DNA of 6,246 nt from an uncultured Allomuricauda sp. Lineage in GTDB: Bacteria > Bacteroidota > Bacteroidia > Flavobacteriales > Flavobacteriaceae. The translations under genes and the position numbers were made by a program. The stretch lies in assembly GCA_937911965.1 (NCBI GenBank), contig CALDPL010000316.1, forward strand, positions 1 through 6,246. Direction: 5' to 3'. A model generated the notes under the pieces. It was given only the letters and a program-made list of their open reading frames with translations, had not been told where the DNA came from and did no database searches. Positions 1 to 4,970 of the stretch are shown here, piece after piece. Every line of letters starts with the position of its first letter. Position 1 is the stretch's first letter.

Positions 1-357
1 GTCCGGGCCTTTTATGGCCAGACTGTACTTTTTAAGCGTTTCAAAGCACTGGCCCGAATTCACAAAGGCCTCCCCGTTGGATTCGGTGAGCTTTTCGGCC
101 CTATAGCTCTGTTTCCCCAGCCCGATGGCAATCCTTACGTCCATATGACGGATTTGTTTGAGACTGGCCTTGATATGGATGGAGGCTTCCAGGGCCATTT
201 CCGGGGCGGTCTTCAATTGAAAGCTGTCACCCCTATAAATTTCCCAATCAGAGGGTTCCTTTCCATAGTGGTCCAGGGCCCCCTTGAGCAGTGGCAGCCA
301 CAGGGCGGAGCTGTGGGCCGTGGAATTCTTGATGTCCCCGGTGAGTACTGCGATCAT
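1..357 (-). CDS. SatD-family protein, N-terminal 119 residues (partial, runs off left edge)
   Basis: Seen: an open frame from ATG at 357 to the window edge with no stop. The product begins MIAVLTGDIKNST, followed by EIYRGDSFQL (residues 39-48), DVRIAIGLG (73-81) and NGEAFVNSG (94-102). This order (GDI..S, GDxFQ, RIAIGxG, G-A-x-x-N) is what I recognise from SatD-family proteins, common in Bacteroidota and Firmicutes. SatD is named for a Streptococcus mutans locus linked to secretion and acid tolerance; its biochemical activity is not established. The four motifs also match the order of class III nucleotidyl cyclase motifs (see findings). It is probably cytoplasmic, with no signal peptide. Full family members are around 200 residues, so perhaps half is missing; I believe many carry a C-terminal helix-turn-helix, but that part is not visible. 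The start is chosen because MIAVxTGDI is the usual beginning; no Shine-Dalgarno is seen. Its upstream region carries a striking operator array, so it is probably tightly regulated. Confidence 0.8.
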   Translation of the reverse strand, partial: MIAVLTGDIKNSTAHSSALWLPLLKGALDHYGKEPSDWEIYRGDSFQLKTAPEMALEASIHIKASLKQIRHMDVRIAIGLGKQSYRAEKLTESNGEAFVNSGQCFETLKKYSLAIKGPD

Positions 358-370
358 TCTATTCTGATTT

Positions 371-450
371 AATATCTGCACATAAACAGATAATATAAAA
401 TATCTGCTTATTCACATATAATCAAATATATCTGTTTTATTACAGATAAT
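371..450. promoter_or_regulatory. Array of three 24-bp inverted repeats at 28-bp period (candidate operators of satD)
   Basis: Half-site TATCTG occurs at 373, 401 and 429. Its inverse CAGATA occurs at 387 and 443, and the one-mismatch form CATATA at 415. Half-sites therefore alternate every 14 bp without a gap, making three units of the form AATATCTG-N8-CAGATAAT at 371-394, 399-422 and 427-450 (the third starts TA rather than AA). The spacers differ in sequence, so this is not a simple tandem duplication. The array lies directly upstream of the satD start codon and surrounds a -7 promoter box. This is the arrangement expected for cooperative binding of a dimeric transcription factor. The factor is unknown; SatD itself is one candidate if its unseen C-terminus has a DNA-binding domain. 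Confidence 0.75.
423..430 (-). promoter_or_regulatory. Candidate -7 promoter box of the satD gene
   Basis: On the minus strand this reads TATATTTG, a perfect match to the Bacteroidota -7 consensus TAnnTTTG. Transcription would start near 416, leaving a leader of about 60 nt before the ATG at 357. No good TTTG/TTG -33 box is found 17-23 bp upstream (only a weak TTAG at 451-454), which fits a promoter that depends on, or is blocked by, a regulator bound to the surrounding repeats. Confidence 0.5.
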
Positions 451-492
451 CTAATGTTTTCTAAAATTTATTGCCAAAGTGGAGGATATGGA

Positions 493-536
493 CCAAAAGA
501 TAAGGAGCCGCCACCGAAGTTCGGCGCAGCTCCTTA
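493..536 (-). terminator. Hairpin, probable minus-strand terminator ahead of satD
   Basis: TAAGGAGC (501-508) pairs perfectly with GCTCCTTA (529-536). The stem continues with CGCC/GGCG (509-512 and 523-526) after a two-base bulge, leaving a 10-nt loop. On the minus strand the hairpin is followed by TCTTTTGG, a modest U-tract; on the plus strand an A-rich stretch follows, so minus is the likely direction. It would end the transcript coming from the 62-aa gene before the satD promoter. The weak U-tract keeps confidence moderate. Confidence 0.5.
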
Positions 537-554
537 AATCAACAAAAAACTAAA

Positions 555-740
555 TCATACCGTTCCGTTGGCCGCCATTTCTTTCGATGCCCCCTTGGGG
601 GGAACCGTCCCTAGTGGTCCCAGGTCGGACCATTGCACAGCAAAGCTGGGGGATGAAAATAAAATGAAATGGGGTTTTGGTCCCTGGACCGGATAAAAAG
701 GGAATGGGCCCTGGTGTACACCAGGGGCGGGGTGGCCGGG
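555..740. other. Gene-free GC-rich stretch dense in inverted repeats (3' UTR or ncRNA candidate)
   Basis: No believable reading frame is present; the frames open here give Pro/Arg/Gly-rich junk. Several small hairpins are visible: CCCCC-TT-GGGGG at 589-600, TGGTCC-N6-GGACCA at 615-632, CAGCAAAGCTG at 638-648, GGTCC-CT-GGACC at 679-690, and the 18-bp palindrome at 709-726. CCATTTC (near 574-580) can also pair with GAAATGG (near 666-672), closing a larger domain. The stretch sits between the stop of the 62-aa gene and the hairpin terminator at 493-536, so it could be a long structured 3' UTR or an RNA processed from it. It does not match a known RNA family that I can recognise. Confidence 0.35.
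709..726. repeat. Perfect 18-bp palindrome just after the 62-aa gene
   Basis: CCCTGGTGT/ACACCAGGG is an exact inverted repeat without spacer, ending 17 bases past the minus-strand stop codon at 743-745. As RNA it would form a stable 7-bp GC-rich stem with a four-base loop. On the minus strand a run of five T occurs at 695-699, about ten bases after the stem, too far for a classical terminator. It may work as an imperfect terminator, a transcript-stabilising hairpin or a protein-binding site. Confidence 0.45.
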
Positions 741-742
741 AA

Positions 743-931
743 TTACTTTTTCTTTTCTTCCAATTCCTTTTTTTGGGCCTGGAGATCCTCGGCATCCATA
801 TATTCCACTTCTGCGTAGTTTTTGGAATTGAGCTGCTCCTCAAAGGCGTCGTGCCGGTCCACAACATAGTAGATCACCGAGGCGATCACAAAGCAGCAAA
901 AATATATGAGGCTCTTGAATTTGTAGGTCAT
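743..931 (-). CDS. Small single-pass membrane protein of unknown function (62 aa)
   Basis: ATG at 931 to TAA at 743. Residues about 5-24 are a continuous hydrophobic segment (FKSLIYFCCFVIASVIYYVV), preceded by two lysines and followed by a charged tail. By the positive-inside rule the N-terminus should be inside and the tail outside the inner membrane. The tail (25-62) is acidic, then switches to a Lys/Glu-rich helix (QKKELEEKKK at the end) likely to form a coiled coil or bind a partner. It is no lipoprotein: no lipobox precedes a Cys. Support for a real gene: its own perfect -7 box 20 bases upstream, a protein-like composition with a single well-placed membrane helix, and isolation between terminators. 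I do not recognise the family. An overlapping frame in the same DNA gives only low-complexity residues. Confidence 0.65.
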   Translation of the reverse strand: MTYKFKSLIYFCCFVIASVIYYVVDRHDAFEEQLNSKNYAEVEYMDAEDLQAQKKELEEKKK

Positions 932-950
932 GACTATGGGATTTGGACTA

Positions 951-958
951 CAAACATA
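951..958 (-). promoter_or_regulatory. Candidate -7 promoter box of the 62-aa gene
   Basis: On the minus strand this reads TATGTTTG, a perfect TAnnTTTG. Transcription would start about 13 bases before the ATG at 931, giving a very short leader with no Shine-Dalgarno. The nearest upstream TTG (985-987) is 26 bp away, slightly beyond the usual 17-23 bp spacing for a -33 box, so the promoter may be weak or activated. Confidence 0.45.
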
Positions 959-1018
959 CAGAATTAATATTTATATCCCCTTCCCAATGTTGTCAAAGTC
1001 GCTGTTTTTGATGTGAAT

Positions 1019-1064
1019 GCCCCAAAAAAAGAAGCTGTGGCCCACCTGAAGATGGCCCACAGCT
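1019..1064 (-). terminator. Rho-independent terminator of the metalloprotease gene
   Basis: AGCTGTGG (1033-1040) pairs with CCACAGCT (1057-1064). Three further inner pairs follow a mismatch (1042-1044 with 1053-1055). On the minus strand the stem is followed by TTCTTTTTTT (1024-1032). It lies 25 bases after the protease stop codon, in the right direction, and separates that gene from the 62-aa gene. Confidence 0.85.
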
Positions 1065-1088
1065 CGATATTTCCAAGTGTGGAAGTTC

Positions 1089-3587
1089 CTACTTGGGATC
1101 CAAGATGTTGTCAATGCGCCCAACGGCATCCTGCAGGTGGTATCTGCTCATCGGATCGGAAATCCGGGAGAGTCCGCTCTGTATGTCCCGCTTGAGATTG
1201 TTGAGTTCCGCCCGGGCCACCGACCGGATGTCCGATTGGCTGGTATGGACGGCGGTGGTTTTGCGATATCCCCCAAAATCGGCCTCCTTTTTTTGGCTAT
1301 CAGCGGTCATCAGGTACTCCAGACGGTCGATATGGGCCTTCTGAAGGTTCCTCCTATAGGTATCGATGGTCCTGCCGCTCCGGGTCTCGGACCAAATGCC
1401 CCTGCGCAGGTCCTGCATCATTTCCAGTAGGCCGTAGGCCTGGTCCCCGTTCAGGGTCTCGTTCTCGATGATCCGGGCCAATTTGCCCAGTTGGAGTATG
1501 GTGTTGAGGTAACGCTCCTGCATGGATCGGATGCGCTCCACTGAACCCGAGTATTCGATCTTGCCAAAAAGCTCTTTGTCGATCAACCATTCCGGGGTCT
1601 CGAAGAGCTGCTCCTGCATAAAGGCCATACAGTTTTTCTGGTGCTCCCGATCCACATGGGTGTAGACCGCCCCTTGCTGCTCGGCGGTCTTGTGGTGTTC
1701 ATACACCCCGCCAATATTGTTGGAGACATGGCCCATATACCTTTGGAACTGGGCGACGACCTGTCCGTAGAGGGTTTCCAGGTCATCGTAGTTCTCCCCT
1801 GCCTCAGTGGTCCACTCCTCAAGCCTGGGAACAATGCGTTTCAGGTTTTCAATTCCATAAAGACTGGCCTTGATGGCATCGTCCCCCAGATCCTCGGTCT
1901 GGGAACTCGGGTCGTGGATTTCCCCGACCTGCTGGTGTCCAAATCGGTACATGGGATCTCCGCCATGTTCCAGGATCCAGCTGTTGAGGATGGGCTTCTC
2001 CTCTTCCGCACTCTTGTCCAGAATGGGCCTGTAGCCCCAGCTGATGGCATATTTGTCGTAGACCCCAATATTGGGCATCATGGCCACTCCCTCATCCCCG
2101 GGCTGGGCCACATAGTTGAATCGGGCGTAGTCCATGATCGAGGGTGCCGTGCCGTATTTCTGGGTAAAGCTGGCCGAACGGAGGGAATCCACAGGATAGG
2201 CCACACTGCTTCCCATATTGTGGGGAAGGCCCAGGGTATGTCCCACCTCATGGGAGGAGACAAAACGGATCAAACGTCCCATGATGTCCTTTTTGAACTC
2301 CACCCCCCGGGCTTCCGGGTTGATGGCCGCGGTCTGTACAAAGTACCAATTTCGAAGTAGGGTCATCACGTTGTGGTACCAATTGATGTCCGACTCCAGG
2401 ATTTCCCCTGACCGTGGGTCGCTCACGTGGGGCCCATTGGCATTGGGGATCGGGGAGGCCAAATAACGCACCACGGAATAGCGCACGTCCTCGGGGGACC
2501 ATTCAGGGTCCTCTTCGACCGTAGGGGGGTCCTTGGCAATGATGGCATTTTTGAAACCGGCCGCCTCAAAGGCCACCTGCCAATCCTCGATGCCCTGTTT
2601 TATATATGGGACCCATTCCCTTGGGGTGGCGCGGTCCACGTAATAAACGATGGGTTTTTTGGGTTCGACCAGTTCCCCGGCCTTGAATTTTTCTAGGTCC
2701 TCATCCTTTACCTCCAACCTCCAACGGTCCAGGTAGGTGATGGTCCTGCTTTCCTGGGCGTCCAAACCATAGTCCACTTGCCCGCGTGCGAACCAGCCGA
2801 CCCGCTCGTCAAAATACCGGCGTTTCATCGGTTCCTTGGGCAAGAGGATCATGGAATTGTTGATTTCCACGGAAATCGACCCCAGGCTTTGATTGCTGGG
2901 CGGTTCCGCCGCCACATAGGTCTTGACGTGGCGTGCCTCAATGTTGAGGGGATAGCTTTTCAGGGACTCTATATAGCTCCTATCGGCGTCCAGGCGTGAA
3001 ATCTTATAGCGTTTTCGATGCCCTTCGGGCAGGCCAAGGGCGTTCACATCCTTGGTGAACATGGGATCCACTTCGATGACCGTGGCCGGGTTCAGGGAGT
3101 CCTTTTTGTTGAAGGCCTTGATGTCAAAGGCAAAAAGCACGGGTTCAAAATTGGAGTTGACCACGGCCTCGTGGATGGGAAGCGAATCGGCGGCCACGTT
3201 TTCATAGGAGGCCACCCTGAGCAAGATCTGCTTTGGGCGTTTTTCCCAACGCAGTACTTTGGTGTTGATCTTCCCCCCGCCAAAACCGATGCCCGTGGCC
3301 GTCTTGGCGATCCGGGTCACCATCAGCATTTCCCGGCCCAAAAGGGAGTCCGGGATTTCGTAATAATGTTTGTCCTTCACCGTATGGACGTCAAAGAGAC
3401 CGGTATCGGTTTTGGCCTCTTTGGTAATCACCTTGTCGTAGGGCTGAATTTCCCCTTCCTTGGGTTTGGCGTCCTTATTTTCCTCGGTTTTGGCTTTTTT
3501 CTTTTTGAAGATTTGGGCCTCCATTCCTTGGATGGTACCCACTAATACCAACAGAACCAGCAGTTGGCGCAACATTTTATGTGACAT
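1089..3587 (-). CDS. Secreted zinc-dependent metalloprotease (DUF5118-DUF5117-DUF4953 type, metzincin-like)
   Basis: Predicted exported zinc endopeptidase of 832 residues. Numbering is from ATG at 3587, chosen because MSHKMLRQ then a run of Leu/Val forms a clean signal peptide with likely cleavage after MEA (residues 22-24). An in-frame ATG at 3620 would add 11 residues (beginning MDAIIYPNQFK) ahead of the signal peptide. After cleavage comes a Lys-rich linker (27-45). Residues about 46-95 resemble DUF5118, about 105-295 DUF5117, and about 380-700 the catalytic DUF4953 region; boundaries are estimates. The zinc site is intact: HEVGHTLGLPH with ligands H446, H450, H456 and catalytic E447, followed by a Met-turn SIMDY with M485. 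The C-terminal 130 residues look helical. No lipobox and no type IX secretion tail are evident, so it is probably periplasmic or released; the physiological substrate is unknown. Length fits the flavobacterial family. It forms a single-gene unit with its own terminator, transcribed divergently from the acidic repeat gene. Confidence 0.92.
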   Translation of the reverse strand: MSHKMLRQLLVLLVLVGTIQGMEAQIFKKKKAKTEENKDAKPKEGEIQPYDKVITKEAKTDTGLFDVHTVKDKHYYEIPDSLLGREMLMVTRIAKTATGIGFGGGKINTKVLRWEKRPKQILLRVASYENVAADSLPIHEAVVNSNFEPVLFAFDIKAFNKKDSLNPATVIEVDPMFTKDVNALGLPEGHRKRYKISRLDADRSYIESLKSYPLNIEARHVKTYVAAEPPSNQSLGSISVEINNSMILLPKEPMKRRYFDERVGWFARGQVDYGLDAQESRTITYLDRWRLEVKDEDLEKFKAGELVEPKKPIVYYVDRATPREWVPYIKQGIEDWQVAFEAAGFKNAIIAKDPPTVEEDPEWSPEDVRYSVVRYLASPIPNANGPHVSDPRSGEILESDINWYHNVMTLLRNWYFVQTAAINPEARGVEFKKDIMGRLIRFVSSHEVGHTLGLPHNMGSSVAYPVDSLRSASFTQKYGTAPSIMDYARFNYVAQPGDEGVAMMPNIGVYDKYAISWGYRPILDKSAEEEKPILNSWILEHGGDPMYRFGHQQVGEIHDPSSQTEDLGDDAIKASLYGIENLKRIVPRLEEWTTEAGENYDDLETLYGQVVAQFQRYMGHVSNNIGGVYEHHKTAEQQGAVYTHVDREHQKNCMAFMQEQLFETPEWLIDKELFGKIEYSGSVERIRSMQERYLNTILQLGKLARIIENETLNGDQAYGLLEMMQDLRRGIWSETRSGRTIDTYRRNLQKAHIDRLEYLMTADSQKKEADFGGYRKTTAVHTSQSDIRSVARAELNNLKRDIQSGLSRISDPMSRYHLQDAVGRIDNILDPK

Positions 3588-3636
3588 TTTGAATTGGTTT
3601 GGATAAATAATAGCATCCAAAGAACCTAAAAATGTT

Positions 3637-3671
3637 CAAAATAAACTGTTAAATAAATATTAAGGCTCAAA
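3637..3671 (-). promoter_or_regulatory. Candidate promoter of the metalloprotease gene
   Basis: On the minus strand TTTG at 3671-3668 could be the -33 box, and TTATTTTG at 3644-3637 matches the -7 consensus TAnnTTTG at all but one position. The spacer is 23 bp, at the upper limit for Bacteroidota. The predicted start near 3630 gives a leader of about 43 nt to the ATG at 3587, and puts the alternative ATG at 3620 implausibly close to the transcript end. Confidence 0.35.
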
Positions 3672-3764
3672 TTATTGTTTAACGGGGGTCCCTCTGGAAC
3701 ACTCAACTCCATTGGGTTTTTGGACAAACTCCCCTTTCTCCTGAAATTCCTTGGACGGACCAAA

Positions 3765-3815
3765 TCGTTAAATAATCCTAAATACCGTAACAATTCGTGA
3801 AATAAGACGTCTTAT
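3765..3815. promoter_or_regulatory. Candidate regulatory region of the repeat-protein gene, with a 14-bp palindrome
   Basis: ATAAGACGTCTTAT at 3802-3815 is a perfect palindrome centred about 41 bp before the ATG at 3850. Upstream, similar words TCGTTAA (3765), CCGTAAC (3785) and TCGTGAA (3795) repeat in the same orientation, their CGT cores 20 and 10 bp apart, i.e. on the same face of the helix. Helically phased direct repeats are typical of response-regulator or LytTR-type sites, but no specific factor can be named. I find no perfect TAnnTTTG box for the plus-strand gene. Confidence 0.35.
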
Positions 3816-3849
3816 AAGCATATCATCAATCATCAAAATCAATCAAAAA

Positions 3850-4560
3850 ATGAACAGCTTTTTAATTATGGTCGGCAGTGTACTCTTAAGTGGTCCCGCA
3901 CTGCCCAGTGGGCAACAAAATGTTGAGCCGATCCAAGACGGGGCCGTTGAATTTGCAGCGGTCCATTCAAAGTTCAATGAAGGAGGGCATCTCGCCAAGG
4001 GATTCGGGGATTCCGAAATGGAACTCGATCTGGCGGCCGTGGATGAAATCGTCTTTTTGGAAGTGGAACCGGAACTCGATCTGGGTTTTGACACCAAGGA
4101 CTATCTGCCGGAAGATTTCGATCCCAATGAATTTTATTTTGATCTGAACTCCATCAAGTTTCTCGCAGAGGAACCTGAAGTGGAATTGGGCTTTGATTCC
4201 AGGGCGCTGCTTCCGGAAGGTTTTGATCCCTACACCGATGTTGTCGGAATTGGCGGCATCAACTTCATGGAAGAGGATCAAGTGGAACTGGGCTTTGACC
4301 CCCGGGAATACCTCCCGGATGGATTTTCCCCTTATGACTTTCAATTGGATCTGGATTCCATACACTTCATGAAAGTGGAACCTGAAATCGATCTGGGACC
4401 GGAAGCCAAAAACTTGCTGCCCGAAGATTTTGATCCCTATACCAATGTGGTCGCCCTGCAGGGAATCAATTTTATGGAATCCGAAGAAATTGAATTGGGC
4501 TTCGATACCTCAAAGTATCTCCCAAAAGGCTTTGACCCATACTTCGGGTCAAAACAGTAA
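3850..4560 (+). CDS. Exported acidic protein of 34/35-residue LGFD-LPEGFDPY repeats, function unknown
   Basis: A 236-residue protein starting at the first in-frame ATG. The first ~20 residues (MNSFLIMVGSVLLSG...) are hydrophobic and end in small residues before QQ, suggesting a signal peptide, though the N-terminus lacks the usual positive charges. From residue 75 it consists of five units, each opening with (E/V)(L/I)(E/D)LGFD, then (Y/L)LP(E/D)(G/D)FDPY about seven residues later, then a variable hydrophobic stretch ending in (I)xFxxxEx. LGFD falls at residues 78, 113, 147, 182 (LGPE) and 216, spacing 35/34/35/34. A degenerate copy covers 47-74 (HLAKGF...DL...VEP). It is strongly acidic, has no cysteine and no catalytic motif. 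I recall unannotated repeats of this look in Flavobacteriaceae proteins but know of no described function; binding of a cation, surface polymer or partner protein is speculation. It has its own terminator and no co-transcribed neighbour. Confidence 0.85.
   Translation: MNSFLIMVGSVLLSGPALPSGQQNVEPIQDGAVEFAAVHSKFNEGGHLAKGFGDSEMELDLAAVDEIVFLEVEPELDLGFDTKDYLPEDFDPNEFYFDLNSIKFLAEEPEVELGFDSRALLPEGFDPYTDVVGIGGINFMEEDQVELGFDPREYLPDGFSPYDFQLDLDSIHFMKVEPEIDLGPEAKNLLPEDFDPYTNVVALQGINFMESEEIELGFDTSKYLPKGFDPYFGSKQ
4072..4542 (+). repeat. Five in-frame protein-coding repeats of ~102-105 bp (two-unit super-repeat of 207 bp)
   Basis: Units begin at residues 75, 110, 145, 179 and 214 of the acidic protein. 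Two tail types alternate: type A ends FDLNSIKF or LDLDSIHF (units 1 and 3), type B ends VVGIGGINFME or VVALQGINFME (units 2 and 4). Unit 5 is cut short after GFDPY. Units 1+2 and 3+4 thus form two copies of a 69-residue block, which suggests a duplication of a pair of units. Nucleotide identity between copies is only moderate, so the expansion is old and the protein sequence is held by selection. Confidence 0.8.
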
Positions 4561-4596
4561 AATGTTCTACATTTTACAGATTATTTAGTTAGCTGA

Positions 4597-4622
4597 GAAA
4601 ACCCCCAGGGATGGGGGTTTTC
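4597..4622 (+). terminator. Rho-independent terminator of the acidic repeat-protein gene
   Basis: GAAAACCCCC (4597-4606), a six-base loop AGGGAT and GGGGGTTTTC (4613-4622) form a perfect 10-bp stem, 36 bases after the stop codon. The A- and U-tracts are the outer part of the stem, so it could act in both directions; the gene on its left makes the plus direction certain to be relevant. Confidence 0.88.
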
Positions 4623-4935
4623 CGATTAAGGTGGGTACAGTTCGTTCCGGAGCCCCGGTTTACATAAATATAACAATGGCTCCCGGACCTTATAAAATCG
4701 ATGGGAACGACCCCATTTTGCGAATGCTTCAACCTTTGGGAACGGGAGCTTGGAACTCTTCAATATTTGGTGCCTTCGGGCCAATGGCTGTTTCGGTCTT
4801 CCCTTTTGCGAGCGTTAACAAAAGGCTAATTATAATAATTTTTGGAAAATTGGGTTATACCTTTGTAGGGAGAACCATTAGGTTGAGTTGGTTTCTTACA
4901 TTTTTTTGAGTTAGTTTGAGTTAGTTAGTTTGTAG
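4623..4935. other. Convergent gene-free stretch; possible short plus-strand RNA at its right end
   Basis: Nothing here is convincingly coding. A 92-codon frame opens at 4631, but its product has no recognisable family, switches composition midway, and has neither a promoter nor a ribosome site I can see. The right part is AT-rich and contains TACCTTTG at 4858-4865, a perfect plus-strand -7 box, although the only nearby TTTG (4841-4844) is just 13 bp upstream. A transcript from about 4872 would run some 95 nt to the terminator at 4936-4968. The first terminator (4597-4622) already serves the repeat gene, so the second one needs another explanation: either this RNA or back-up termination between converging genes. 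Confidence 0.35.
4905..4924 (+). repeat. Tandem 10-bp direct repeat TTTGAGTTAG x2
   Basis: TTTGAGTTAG occurs at 4905-4914 and again immediately at 4915-4924, followed by a further TTAG. The run lies just before the terminator hairpin, inside the putative short RNA. It is a likely slippage site; no function is evident. Confidence 0.6.
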
Positions 4936-4968
4936 ATGGTCCTTCCGCCCGGGGGGACCATTTTTTTG
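4936..4968 (+). terminator. Strong hairpin with U7 tract, oriented on the plus strand
   Basis: ATGGTCC (4936-4942) pairs with GGACCAT (4955-4961). The stem can be extended by two G-U and two C-G pairs to 11 bp with loop GCCC (4947-4950). TTTTTTTG follows on the plus strand (4961-4968). It starts only a few bases from the stop codon of the transporter gene coming from the right, but on that strand the hairpin is preceded by A's and not followed by T's, so it is a poor terminator for the transporter. Confidence 0.75.
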
Positions 4969-4970
4969 TT

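Noticed and set aside
145..372. 75-codon plus-strand frame over the satD start
   Set aside because: It is antisense to the SatD motifs and runs into the operator array; the SatD frame explains this DNA.
677..967. 96-codon plus-strand frame and a 105-codon minus frame (550-867) over the 62-aa gene
   Set aside because: Both give biased sequences without a family. The 62-aa frame has a coherent membrane helix, a promoter box and a natural end.
1641..2360. 239-codon open frame opposite the metalloprotease
   Set aside because: It is antisense to the conserved zinc-binding and catalytic region. The product (many His, Gly, Pro, Val) is what the opposite strand of GC-biased codons gives; the protease frame has clear homology.
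3018..3545. 175-codon open frame opposite the N-terminal part of the metalloprotease
   Set aside because: Low-complexity Gly/Phe/His product antisense to the DUF5117-like region and signal peptide; no sign of a separate gene.
3588..3620. Upstream ATG at 3620 as start of the metalloprotease
   Set aside because: It would put 11 extra residues (beginning MDAIIYPNQFK) before a well-formed signal peptide, and lies almost at the predicted transcript start; ATG at 3587 is better.
3967..4365. 132-codon minus-strand frame opposite the acidic repeat gene
   Set aside because: Its apparent repeats are only the reverse complement of the real repeat units; no start signals.
4631..4909. 92-codon plus-strand reading frame between the two terminators
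   Set aside because: No recognisable family, composition changes midway, its ATG starts only nine bases after a terminator with no promoter or ribosome site, and the last part overlaps the AT-rich putative RNA region.
4936..4961. Hairpin as terminator of the transporter gene on the minus strand
   Set aside because: On that strand the A-run comes before the stem and no T-run follows it; its polarity fits plus-strand transcription.
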